From assembly GCA_022661535.1 (NCBI GenBank), contig JAKULF010000005.1, positions 868,001 through 932,000 of the forward strand: a stretch of 64,000 nucleotides of DNA, given 5' to 3'. The notes under the pieces were generated by a model. The model saw only the letters and a program-made list of their open reading frames with translations. It was not told the origin of the DNA and ran no database searches. The translations under genes were made by a program, and so were the position numbers. This stretch comes from Eutypa lata. Taxonomy: Eukaryota; Ascomycota; Sordariomycetes; Xylariales; Diatrypaceae. This document shows positions 48,059 to 59,834 of the stretch, one piece after another. Each line of letters opens with the position of its first letter. The stretch's first letter is position 1.

Positions 48059-49060
48059 ATACAAAGACGAGAAGAAGACGAAAAATGAAAAATATATTGA
48101 ACAAATAAATGAAGTAAAGTAATCGATAATCAAGACAAAGAGATTATGGAACGGAGTACCTACCTACATACTTGCCTACCAGCCTACCCACCTGTAGGTA
48201 GGTACCTACCAGGCCGCTGATCGCTTTATCCGGAGGAATGGACTCGGACGTCTATCGGGATTTCGGGCTTGGCCTGCCTTTGAACATCATTAGGCCATGG
48301 ATACGGAGTGGGAGGGGTGTCAGTTAAGTATTTTGAATGGGAGTTTTAACGGAATTGGTAAAAATGGGCGTACAGTGAAGCATTATTTGTCTATTACATT
48401 TTTACAGTACATAATTGTTAATGGTATTACATTTCTATTCATTGGACATACTTAGTACCTTCTAGTGATGAAACGGGACTATAGGGGATTGAAATCAGCG
48501 TCTGATTCAGTACTTAGCCAAGCTGCCGAATGACGCCAACGAGAACATGCGCGTTGGAATGTGGGGTTAATAAATGTCTAGCAGCTGTTTTAACTTAGTT
48601 ACTTACATGATGCGCCAAGTACGTCAACCCGATCGATAGTATCTTAATCAAACTGTGACCCAATGGCGGGGAAGCTCATAGTTTAGTAAATGATCACTAG
48701 TAGCTGTCCCTCCTCCGAGATAATGGGTAGAGTCCAAAATAAACTGCCGTTGACGGAGGCGGCAAGGAGGGGTCGATGGAGTAGGTAGTTAGGCATATTC
48801 GGTACGGGATCCAATGCCGTAAATAGTACGAGTCCTTATCAAAAGCTGGCATATGATATATTAGAAAGAAATCGAATCAATCAGCCAATTCCAAAGTTGT
48901 TTTTCCTCCTTTCCATTCTCGACCCCGAATTTATTACCTACCAAAACTACACCTTGCACCTGTATCTACCTACATACCCAACCAACATCACCCAAACTCT
49001 ACACCGAACAGAACAAAACACAGCACAGCAGACACGACGACGACGACGACGACGACGACA
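48059..49060. other. Intergenic with TACC/GGTA repeats and (CGA)8
   Basis: Contains tandem tacc/ggta words forming a potential hairpin at 48,157-48,212, and eight CGA units at 49035-49058 ending two bases before the start codon of the esterase, so the repeat lies in its 5' untranslated region. No gene is seen. Confidence 0.5.
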
Positions 49061-50148
49061 ATGGCCTTCGAAACCAAAGCAACGATCACGACCTTCGGCG
49101 GCAAGCTCCTGAAGCTCACGCACGAATCGACGTCGACCAAGACGCCCATGAGCGTATACGTGTACCTACCACCGGCAGCAATCTCGACCCCGGCCCAAAA
49201 AGTCCCCGTCCTGACCTACCTGTCGGGCCTGACCTGCACGCCGGACAACTGCGCGGAGAAGGGGTTCTTCCACGCGGCGGCGTCGCGGCAGAACATCGCG
49301 GTGGTGTACCCGGACACGTCGCCGCGCGGGGCCGGCGTCGCGGGCGAGGCCGACGGGTGGGACTTCGGGACGGGGGCCGGGTTCTACGTGGACGCGACGC
49401 GCGCGCCCTGGGACGCCAACTACCGCATGGAGACGTACATCGCGAAGGAGCTGCCGGAGGCGCTGGAGAGGCAGTTTGGCGACGTGCTGGATTTCGGCAG
49501 GGCCGCCCTCACGGGCCACAGCATGGGGGGCCACGGCGCCCTGACGCTGTTCCTGAAGAACCCCGGCAAGTATCGCAGCGTCAGCGCCGTGGCGCCCATC
49601 TGCAATCCGTCGCGCTGCCCCTGGGGCGAGAAGGCGTTTTCGGGGTACCTGGGGGAGGACCGGGAGATCTGGAAGAAGCATGATGCTACCGAGTTGATTA
49701 AGGGGTGCGTTGAGCTTGTCTTCTTGTTCTTCTTGTTCTTCTTCGAGTGGTGGGACCATGAGTGAAGTGAAGTGATGTTTAATTGATCATGGCTGATTAC
49801 TCTTTTACGAACCGAGTAGGTGGAAGGGCGATCTCAACGTCCTGATCGATGTCGGAACCGGCGACAACTTCTACAAGCAGGGCCAGCTGCTGCCCGAGAA
49901 CCTGGAGAAGGCCGTCAAAGAGGCGGGGATCAAGGGGGTCGAGGTGCGGTACCAGCCGGTAAGTTAACCATTCCTACCAATTGCTGGGGCATGGCAATTG
50001 CTTGCTTTTTTATCGTTCCGTTCATTGTCCGTCCAACTAATAAATATCCATCGTCTACGCCTTCCAGGACTACGACCACTCGTACTGGTTCATATCGACG
50101 TTTGCCGAAGACCACGTCAAGCACGCAGCCAAGTACCTGCTAGCATGA
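49061..50148 (+). CDS. S-formylglutathione hydrolase
   Basis: Exons 49061-49704, 49820-49958 and 50068-50148 give 287 residues, the standard length. The alpha/beta-hydrolase catalytic triad is visible: Ser in GHSMGGHGAL, Asp in GTGDNFY, His in DYDHSYWF. The family box VLTYLSGLTCTPDNCAEKGFF and the DTSPRG motif place it in the esterase D group. It hydrolyses S-formylglutathione to formate and glutathione, the second step of glutathione-dependent formaldehyde detoxification, in the cytosol. Reading past the first donor gives an artefactual Phe-rich tail; the true second exon restores WKGDLNVLIDVG. Confidence 0.95.
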
Positions 50149-51006
50149 ATGAAATAAAGGGGTTAAAATGGCATTGGTGCCGTCAGATCAGGTTGTGGTC
50201 CTAGCGAGTACCTAGGTTACCTATATACTGACGGACGGACGGGCGGGTGGGCGAATACCGTTCTTCGTAGCTACATAGTAGTGAAGCAATCCCAGCCAAC
50301 AAACACATACCTTTGACGATGCAAGAAAACAGAAGTGTCTGAAAAAAGTATGCATGTACAGATATGTATGTACATAGGGTGAAAGGCGAAATCGAAAATA
50401 TCAAAATAGGTACCTCATAAAAAGGAACCAGAATTTAGCGATCGATGGGATCAATCAATCATTTCTCATGTAAAGAACTCCTCCCATGCCCAAAATGAGT
50501 CCGTCCAATAGATATGAGAGATCCGGAAACCCATGCGCGAAGAAGGTAAAATTGTAAATTCAGGGCAATATGTTTTGGTGCAACAAGGAAAAGAAAACGT
50601 TAAAAAAAAAAAACCAAGGGCACAAGGACGATGATGTGTGGATATCTCGCAAGTAACAAAAAGTCTCAGCACCACCACCTCCCACCTCCCCCCACCCATT
50701 GGAGCCCAGTAGCCTTCCTTCCTTCTCCATCGTCATGGTATTGCCTCTCTTCCCAGTCCAGCCCGGGTCCAAATCCAGGTCATGAGAAGCCATTATGTAT
50801 CCACCATCACCATCATCACCACCACCACCACCATCAGCATCAGCATTCATTTACCCATCCACCCACCTGCCTGCCCACCCAATTACCCAGTAACCAGCTA
50901 GCCAACCAGCCATGCACACAGCGTCTCACCCCCTTCCTTCCTAAATCTCGTCTTCCATCTCACGTCTCCCTCCGCATCAACGCGTCAAAATCGGCTCATG
51001 TATACA
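50149..51006. other. Intergenic between convergent genes, with CCA/CAT repeats
   Basis: Imperfect caccat/accacc repeats at about 50,800-50,848 and further short cacc words to about 50,900. It separates the 3' ends of the esterase and AFI1 genes. No gene is seen. Confidence 0.5.
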
Positions 51007-53881
51007 TCAACTAACCCTCTTATCTACTCCACCACCACCACCACTGCCACTCCCTCTAGTCTCCCCACTAGCCCTCGCACTCCCCCTCGCAGCACCCTCT
51101 TGCTGCCCATGCCCATGTCCATGCCCTTGTCCCTGCCCATTCCCATGCCCCGCCACAGGACCACCAGCAGCAGCCGCCAGCCGAGCAGCCTCGACCTCCC
51201 TCCGTATGCGCTGGAAGGCGAGCTTCTCGAACTTGCTGAGGCCGCGCCACCAGTGGACGCCGGCGTCGTGGCGGCTGACGCGCTCGACGAGGTCGGCCGT
51301 CTTGGCACGGACGTCGCGGTCGCGGTGGAAGAGGCCGAGGGCCAGGTAGAAGAGCCCCGCATGCGACTCGGGCGCCACCGACAGCAGGAGGCAGATCTCG
51401 TCGTACGTGTTGACGTGCCGGTGGAACGACAGGTAGATCTCGCGGCTCGCCGCCGGCGTGAGCCGCTGCGTGCGCAGTCGGTCGTGCATGTGGTGGAGGT
51501 CCAGGCCCTTCAGGGGCCGGATTTGGTAGAGTTGGGCTAGGTCCTGAGGGGTGGGGGGTTGGTTGGGTCTGGTTAGAAAAATAGTTCTCATTATTTCGTT
51601 TGGGGGGGGGGGGGGGAAGGGGTCTCCATCCTGCATGGGGTATAGGGCGAGATAGTCGACTGCTTTACTCACTTGGATATAGCTATAGTAGCTCCTAGTG
51701 TTTCGCCATCCCTCGATCCTGTGCACGTTGCCTGCCAGCTCCTTCTGCTTGGCCGCCTCGTCGACCCAGACGTAGCCGTGAGCCGGTTGCCCAGCCGCAC
51801 CATGACCCGCCTCATCACCACCGATGTGCAGCGCGCTGGCGCCGTAGACGCTCTCCTCGAAGGCGGCGGAGATGCGGGTGAACTTGACGACCCAGTCGCG
51901 CCACTTGGCGCGGATGACGCGCTCGCCGAGGCGTGCCGATATGCTCTTAAGAATATCGTTCATGAACACGACGTCGCCGGTGAGGTCGCCAGACATGCTG
52001 CTACTGCTGCTGCTGCTACCGCCACCCGCGCCTCCCCCCGCGGTCAGCATGCTGGCGTAGGTCGGGTTCTGCTGCTGGAAGTAGACCAGGCCTTCCGTCA
52101 CGGGCGCCTGGTCGACCTTGCTGCTGATCTTCATGCGGCCGCTCGGCAGGTCGCAGAGCAGGTCCCACCACTCCGGGTGCATCTCGAAGGTGGGATTCGT
52201 CACCCCTGCGATGAAACCGGGGACCTTCAGCAGGTCATCAATCTTAGTCAGATCCGTGTAGGGGAACGCATGTCTAGTGAACCCCCGCAGTAAGCCGCCC
52301 GACGCGAGGGCGCAGGCCGCCAAGACGGCCTCGGCGACCTCGCCCGACGGCAGGTTGTACCCTAGGAAGATGATCCGCTTCTGCGTCAGGAGCGCATTGA
52401 CCAGCACCATGATGGGGTGGGTATTGGGACCGTTGGTGGTCAGGTGAGGGTGGATGGTGAATGGTTGTGGGGACTTCGCGTGCGGTTCGGAGAAGTTCTG
52501 TATGAGCTTAACAAGAGAGAAATCTCCGACCGTCTCCGGCATGATTGCTGTCGGGACTTTCACCGGGATGGGGATACCCTTGTACATGACCTTGGTCTCG
52601 AATTCATGTGTATCTCGGGGTACCGAATAAACGGATTGGCCTTCAATATGAGCCTTGGTGCCGGCCCGGGATACTTCCTGTGGCTTTGGTGGGCTTTTGC
52701 TTGCATCAAAAGGTTCTCCCACCTGTCCTTTTCTGTCTTCTGCGATGCGCATTTGTACTATCTGCTCGAATTTCTCGACGAACAGGTCCTTGTTGTCGCT
52801 TGCTTGTAGCAGATGTCTCTCGAGTAAGCTCAGCTTAGGCATGAGAGAGAGGTCCATACTATTCACAGCATCGAAAAGCATTGACAAGGTCTCCGGAACA
52901 GGGGACTTGAAATATTCTTCGAGCGCAAGTAATAACAGAGGCTAAGCGCTAGTTTAGCATCGGCAGGAGAGGACCGTAGAGTGGTGGTAATAATTGGCCT
53001 ACCTTGTAGATATGTAAGAAGGGATGACGTGTGCATATAGCCATCGATTTGACAATAGCGCCTCTTTTCACCGTTTTGTCCTTTTTCGTATATACTAAAT
53101 TCAAGACATATATTAAGGGTGGCCCTTCACCTCCTTCGGGTTCTTCGTCGCTAGACTCGTCATCATCCCAATCGTCATCTTCGTCTTCGTCAGATTCGTC
53201 GTTTTTCTCGTCAGAGGAATCGTCGTCTTCGTGAATGATACCGGCCTCTCTATCTTTCCGGCGTTTTCTCCTCCTTCGTCTTTCGTCTCTAGCCTTCTTA
53301 TCTTCCTCGTCCTCTTCTGGGGTCGTATCTTTATGTAAGAAGAATATAGTCCAATCCTGTGTTCGGGCATGCGCTTGATCTGGCAACATAAGTTCAGCTA
53401 ACATGTGCTCGTCCCCCGTGATAGCGACGGGATACTGATGCTCCATGACGGGACCACGGTCGATGTCAAAAGAGGCGACCAATATGTACTCGACATGGTT
53501 CTCGGTAGAGCCCCGGGGGTACTGAGAGCGCAACTTCCTCGGTGGGTGAGCATTGACATGTCGTTTGTGTGCCGATAGAGAAGAATGTTGGGACGAGGCA
53601 ATTGTCTGGCTATCGAGTGAAGAGGTCTTGGATTTGGAACTACTCGGATCGGAGGTTCGATTCGTCGTTGTTGTGCTGGTCATTGGCGGCTGAGGTGACC
53701 GTGAGGGTCGTCGTGAGTGGTGCGACATCTGTGAGGCCGAACGAGAGGAAGATGGGAAGGAAGTCAGAGATGTACGCTGATTACTACTACTACCTCCTCC
53801 TCCTCCATTTGGATGTGTAGGTGACGACTGGTTGGTATTTGTTCGTGAAAGGTACGGCAATGCGGTTTGAGTGGACGCCAT
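51007..53881 (-). CDS. AFI1: Afi1/MesA-like DENN-domain polarity protein
   Basis: Minus-strand exons 53881-53003, 52941-51673 and 51543-51007 give 894 residues. The disordered Ser/Thr-rich N-terminus leads to the Afi1 docking domain ([20 protein letters not shown], then [20 protein letters not shown]), interrupted by a highly acidic/basic insert near 200-260. The DENN-like core follows ([37 protein letters not shown]). The C-terminus ends in a GHGNGQ-type low-complexity tail. In yeast the protein binds the small GTPase Arf3 and marks polarised growth sites; in Aspergillus, MesA stabilises the hyphal axis. The second intron (129 nt) is a multiple of three without an in-frame stop, so retention would add 43 residues; it contains a run of 15 G/C. 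Confidence 0.93.
51602..51616. repeat. G15 homopolymer in AFI1 intron 2
   Basis: Fifteen consecutive G on the plus strand (C in the transcript) between the GTGAGT donor and the acceptor of the second AFI1 intron. It is slippage-prone, but splicing would remove it. Confidence 0.8.
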
Positions 53882-55051
53882 ACTGAATCAAGACCTTATC
53901 CTTGGCTGCATACCCAGCACTCAGTAAGTATGTATGTACGTTGACTGACTGACTGACGTGCGTGCGGGTGCCCCTTTCCCGATCGTCGCGTGGAGGTGGC
54001 TAGCTCATCGGTATTGTTTTAGGTTTCTTTCAAAAAAGCATGAGGAGTGTGATTGATCAATCAATTACCCCAGATACCGGGCTCTTTCCTTTTGAGTGGG
54101 TGGTCGGCCCCTTATTCCAATCAGTACCTAGTTGATAGTCTCTAGTTAGATATTAGATACGCTGTGCTGTGATGTGTGATAGGTATTTCTTGCTGTCAAT
54201 AGTGGAGATCGAAACGCTGGGAAAGGTGACTGAGTGAAAAGGGTCGCATTTAACCCCTCCAAAAGACTCCTAAAGGGTACAGCTTCGTTCAGGGGTGGTC
54301 CTAGTTTAGTGCAAATACAGTAAGTACATAAGTCATAGAGAGAAATAAAAGAATAAACTACCTACATATGTAGATACTACCTAATGTGCAGAGAAGAAGA
54401 CATCTACACATACTACTAATTACATGCTACCTGATACAAGCAATTGGCAATATTATGAGAAGAATAGAAGACATAGAAATGAATTATCTTCAATATCGTA
54501 TGTTTATACATACAACTGTCACACACATGTGACATCGGAATTGATTGCACTGAAACATTTAAAGGTTTGGTGGTTAAGTGTTTAGTTATGCACTGATAGA
54601 CATTTTGTGCATTATGCACCTGGATAATTGTGAGCTAACCTTACTAGAGCTCAACTTAGCGCCGTGGATATGTACGTACAGGTCCGTATGTATATACACC
54701 CAGACATACTTCATTTCATTAATAGAACTCCAAGTATGCCATGTTACATGTACATATATAAATTCTACAATGCATATAGAGATCTTTTCTTCACCGACTA
54801 AATATGCCTAGACGCGTGGTAAAGAAGAAGAAAGTCATCGTGTTCGATAATTATGCTGCCATAATATCTTAATCAAAAGTTCTAACTTGAACTCCTTAGT
54901 ATATTTCAACTGCACACATCCTCCTACTTCTAGTGCCATAGTATATATGTATGTAATACCGACGATGATTTGCTTCACTAGCCGCCGTTTCTAGCCAGGG
55001 GGGAGCCTTGCCTTCCCTTACCCTATCCTATCTTGCGTCACCGAACTGATT
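53882..55051. other. Intergenic, AFI1 promoter side
   Basis: 1.2 kb between the AFI1 start codon and the 3' end of the GST-like gene. It shows tgac tandem units at 53,940-53,957, TACCTA words at 54,126 and 54,357-54,385, and an AT-rich stretch to about 54,960. No gene is seen. Confidence 0.45.
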
Positions 55052-56712
55052 TCACAGCTTCGACTCGCCGTCTTCGACAATTCTCCGTACCCTAAACCCG
55101 TGTCTCGGGGCATGAAGTTTAACGAGAGCTTCACCATCGCCATTGGCGCCCCTCGTCTCGATCACCACCTCGCCTTTCTTGAAACTTACGAGCACGCCCG
55201 AGTCCTTGTGAAAGCTTCCAGAGTCCGTAGGCCAGAGCCTAACCTTCGCGCCCTGCTTCAGACCTTGGGCCACCGCCACAGGGTCCTTCTCGTCCACAGG
55301 GTCCTCCTCCCCTGCCAGCTCCGCGAACGGCGCTCCCAGGATGACCCTCGCCGCTTCCTCGCCCGACAGCGACTTTGGCTCCCCACTGCTGCCGCTGCCG
55401 CCGCTGCTGCTGCCCACCGCTTCTCCTTCAGACTTGCGTGTCGTCTTCTCGACAGCACCCCGAAACCGCTCGATCCACGCGAATACCTTGGGAAATTGGC
55501 GCGGGCCCACCACGTCCGCCGGTAGCGCGCCGGGCACTGGAAACATGGCGTGTTGTTTTAGCATGCGACCCTTATTTAAAAATAAAAAAACAAGGCATGA
55601 AAGTTTATGTGGAAATTCCTTATCGCGACCTACACCGACAGTCGCATCCATAACGGCAGTTCCTCCGTCAAACTGGACTAGTAGCTTCCTAGACTGTACT
55701 GACGCAAATATGCAACAGCAATGAACAACAACGGCCAAAAAGAAAATCAATCACTTACTCCTAACGACCCAATGCAGCACCCAGACAGCCTCGATGTCAG
55801 CCAGCGTCGGCCCCGGCGTCTTGAGCACCCACTCCCGGCCGTCCGCCAGGAGCGTCGTCTCGAGCAGCTCGGCCGCGTCGCGGATCTCCGCTAGGGCCTC
55901 GGGTCGCGCACCGGCAAGCGCCTCGGGCGACATCGGGGACGATGACGATGCTGTAGTAGTCTGGCTCTTCTTATTGTCGCGGACCGCCGCGCCGACGAAT
56001 TCCGCCCGGTCCCGCAGAAACCGAGGGTCCCGCATCACCGGCGCGTCGGCGGGGATCAGGCGCGAACCGCTCGCTGTTGCGCCACGAAATCAGTAAGCGC
56101 GTCTAGCATCAGCCATTGACCTTTGTTTTGTTTTTTTTCTCTCTTGCTCTTTCTCGCTAGACAATCTTTGCACAACGAGAAGAAGTCGAGAAAAAAATTG
56201 AAATGATATAAAAAACAAATCCCTCCCCTGGGAAGGGAGAGGAAAGGAGCGGGCTCCCTATTTATTTGCTTACTGAACAGTCCACCGTCGGTCGTATACC
56301 GCGACAGCAGCCGCTCGATGGCGGCATGCTCGCCCGTCTTCGCTGACAGTGGCGGGTGTGCCGCGCTCGGCGGGTACAGAACCTCGAGCTTCTGCAGAAT
56401 CAGACGTGTATCCAGGTACACGTCACGCCCGATGGACAGCACCGGGATCCGACGGTATGCTATACCGAGGAGCTGCAGGTCGGGGCGGGGCATGATGGGC
56501 GGTTGAAGCTATTCCAAGATTTGTTTGTCAGAACCTCCTGCATATCTGAGTTTTGCGGTTTCCTTTGCATTGTAGGTAGGTAGGTAAGAGTGTAGGAGAC
56601 GCACGCATTGGGAATACGGAATGCGCCGTAGAGTCAGATACCAGACTATCCGCTTCGCGTAGGGCGACATGGCGTAGTGGTACAGTATGATCGGTAGGTC
56701 TAGAGTAGACAT
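55052..56712 (-). CDS. Glutathione S-transferase-like protein with C-terminal beta domain
   Basis: Minus-strand exons 56712-56605, 56508-56274, 56073-55759 and 55536-55052 give 380 residues. The N-terminus (IILYHYAMSPYAKRIVWYL, then PRPDLQLLGIAYRRIPVL) is a thioredoxin-fold GST N domain with the usual cis-Pro region. Residues ~115-270 form the helical GST C domain, with a Ser-rich insert. The last ~85 residues (VRLWPTDSGSFHKDSGVL, then VKLHAPRHGFRVRRI) are a separate domain common to a fungal GST-like group, making it longer than a classical GST of ~220 residues. It probably uses glutathione as a cofactor or binds it; substrate unknown. The third intron is 222 nt. Confidence 0.85.
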
Positions 56713-58214
56713 TTTCGCTATATCTGATTTCCGGTGTTCTTTGTAAATTGGCTTAATGTCACGTTGTCACTATTTCGATTCTATATTGATAGAATTAAAT
56801 CACAATAGAAGTTATAATACTGTGTGAATTGAAGAGCCTTTGAACCACAACAATGCAGTGTAAAGGTTGTCGTCTCAGCTGCTGCTCAGTAAGTCCACCT
56901 CCGCCCCGGAAAGAAGCCAAGCCGCTTACGTACACGGCATCAGCCTGCATTCAACCTCGGCTGAATTGATTATTTGGTTTAGTGTCGGGATCAACACCAT
57001 AGATCGCAACGTAGATATAATATGGGGTAACATAACGCTTCAATGCCGGCGCTAGTGGTCTTAGATCCCGTCTTGGAGGAGACGAGAAAACTCATTTGCG
57101 GCAGGCTGGTCTGGCTGTGCCTCAGTGGATCCTTGATGCGAACTGGAGAACAGAAAGTATATGGGGACAACGTGGGAGGGAAACTGTAGAGATATAGAAA
57201 CAAAGCATGGGATGCTAAGATTTTAATTGGGATTACATTTGAAGGAAAGCAAGTCAATTCAGCTGCTCGGGTGTACGAAAATAATAGTTACGTTTCTTTA
57301 CATGTTGTCTATGGATTTAGGTAGTTCATAAAATTCGAGGAGTGCGAAGTATGGGAATGTCAAAATGAGCAATAGAACAGTGAGAAGCCCATGTGTAAGA
57401 GCTCTCAAGCATGTGGAATGGAGTGTCTGAACCCACCCGAGTTAGTGTAAAATCACCGTTGATTAAAATACTATCAGACATAATGGGGCAGTTGAGAAGG
57501 CTAATTACATGTTAACGACGATGGGAGTAGACATAGGAAATAAGCTCTTCCAAGTATATAACATCAGATAACATAATATATTAGTGTTTTCTACTAACCA
57601 TAAACTGTAATATATCTTATTGTCACTGGAGAAGATAAACTTAATGTCAAGGGAATAGTTTATGAACGAAGAGATAGACCTCTTATAGATTATCGGATGT
57701 ATAACTAGTTCCTATAGAAGTCTCCCTTAATGATGTAAAATATCTTTCAAGCAAGTGCTCCTCTCTTCCTGAAATGCAAATATTAAGGGAATATGTTCCA
57801 GCAGCAACTGTTAAATGCCTGAAAAGAGCATAATATTTTGAACACTGCATTAATTGATGTACGTCCCTGACAATTCTCACAATTAAATGATTTTATAGAA
57901 ATATAACACGAGAATATGGATAATATATGTTAACATCCAGACTCTGATATTCCCCCATGTCTCAAAATAATACCATTCGCACCTTTTACCTCTTTTAGAT
58001 TTGCTACCCCTTTCCCTTGCGTCATGTCACTTCTGGCAACACGAGTTACTGTGATACTATTTTACTAACCATCATCCGGTGCTGCAGGAACGTTTTCAAT
58101 ATAATAATTCTAATATAGTACCATAAGCATGATAGCTGCGGTGGGTTTTACAAACACACTTCCGGGGTATTCACGATAAGACCGCCTTTCGACCCCTGAA
58201 TCTACCTACTCTCT
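56713..58214. other. Gene-free, AT-leaning stretch
   Basis: 1.5 kb with low coding signal and increasing A/T content toward 57,450-57,960. No gene or repeat is recognised. It is the promoter side of the GST-like gene at its left end. Confidence 0.45.
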
Positions 58215-58888
58215 CTACTTAGAGATTCTTTTAATCATCCCTGACGTATACCATTTTCTCATCGCCGTTATAACGATGATGCCCATTGGACGAATATGAG
58301 TCCATTTTGACACATTTGAAGCCTTGCTATGTCCATCCATATCTGTGACTGGCACTGAGATAGCCACGCCAAGTGCCGATAAGAGCTTCGGCATGGTATT
58401 GGACGCCGCATTTTTTTTCAGATACGTCAACTTGTACCCAACATCACTACCGCATTTTATTATTTGAAGATATTCACATCTCCGGAGCTGGCAGCTCGTG
58501 ATGGACAACGCGTAGGGCATTCTTCCAATATTTGTATGGCCACGAATGCCGTGCAACCCAATAAACAGGGGTGTCCGTGGGGTCGGATGCGTTGATTTCC
58601 TGCGTAACTCCGACTATTCTCTAAGGAACGCCTGCGACACCTGGGAGGATCGCAATCCTGGTTACACCGAGAAATAATCCTTTTGTTTCTATGCCGGTCT
58701 TTCCTATGACGTCGTCTTCATGTAGGACACCAGAAATATCATATGATTTCACGAACCAAGCACATAACCGAGCATGCCCTTTTGGGCTCGACCTTCCACA
58801 TATATCTGACTCATGAGCTCATCGCCTTTATCTGGTACCCCTAATTGGGTTTGGTAAGGTATGTGAAGCTAATCGAGAGATAAAAAAG
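58215..58888 (-). pseudogene. Unidentified protein gene, broken into several frames
   Basis: Minus-strand protein-like segments tile in order across different frames. First, from an AG acceptor near 58,870: PYQTQLGVPDKGDELMSQI and RAQKGMLGYVLG. A one-base shift near 58,760 leads to VKSYDISGVLHEDDVIGKTG and LFLGVTRIAILPGVAGVP, then a TAG stop. In the same frame come VTQEINASDPTDTPVYWVAR and SWPYKYWKNALRVVHHELP, then a TGA. After another shift come GSDVGYKLTYLKKNAASNTM and VSKWTHIRPMGIIVI, ending at the stop 58215-58217. About 210 residues in total. I do not recognise the family. It is likely a decayed single gene; alternatively some breaks could be unrecognised introns. Confidence 0.55.
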
Positions 58889-59834
58889 ACGTAGCTTCCG
58901 AGGAGACAGGTAGAATCAACGACAAACAGAGCAGCATGGTTATTATACCTTCCCTGGCGATAGGTGAGAGAGAACGCACATGGGTTTTTGACGATCATTG
59001 ACGAAAGGACTTTTATTGGTATCCTCCACGACGGCTGTTACCGCGTGTCGGGTATTACTATACTTCATTCATCTAGCTATGTACTTGGCGTTGTACCCTA
59101 AGCTCAAGTAGAGAGAAGATTAATTGGATTCGTAACAGCGTATGCTTTCAGTCTTGTGACACGTCAATCTAGTCTCTTATTCCTTCAATGCTCCTTATCA
59201 ATAGGTGGGAATTCCGTTTCTCCGTCTTTCAATTCAATATGAAGCGAGTTATATTAGTTACATGACGAAGGTCATTTTTGGACCATGACAACTGGTATCG
59301 TGGAAACTTACCGCGGAGTTGGAAATTATGTTTTTATGCAAGCTTGGGAAAACGCTGGTTTGAATGGCCGAACCATTGCCCAGACCATCCATACATAAAA
59401 GAAAAAATAATAAACCTAGACCAACTTCAGCTGTGGCTGCGAGCTGCTGAGTGCTGACTTGACCTATCACGTTATCATTTGGACTTATCTGTGAATTATC
59501 CCTGGTTGCCTTGCCCGCTGTCCGCTGTCCGCTGCCTGCCCACTTGCCTGGCTTTTCTGGCCCTGGCTTACTTAAGGTACCCCGCTCTACTACCCTTTTT
59601 GACATCCTGGCCGCATCAGATCAGTCGTTTGATGCATTACTTTACTTTAAAATCATCATGTACGATATCGGCGCTAAAGATTCCAATTCTGACGTCCTCT
59701 CTGTTAACAAGTGGCTAGCAGACATGTTCTTGATTCCATACTAGCCCAACCTTTTTAAGGTTGGATCTTTTATTTTGTCGTATCGATATATAACCATAAC
59801 TAGTTATACTCCCGGTTTTAGCACCAGCACCAGC
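58889..59834. other. Intergenic, presumed promoter of Zn2Cys6 gene
   Basis: Contains short ccgctgt tandem words at 59,516-59,534 and a TATA-like cgatatataacc at 59,783, about 50 bp before the start codon. No gene is supported. Confidence 0.4.

Noticed and set aside
50796..50848. CRISPR-like or minisatellite array
   Set aside because: Only simple CAT/CCA trinucleotide slippage without spacer structure; CRISPR is not expected in a fungus.
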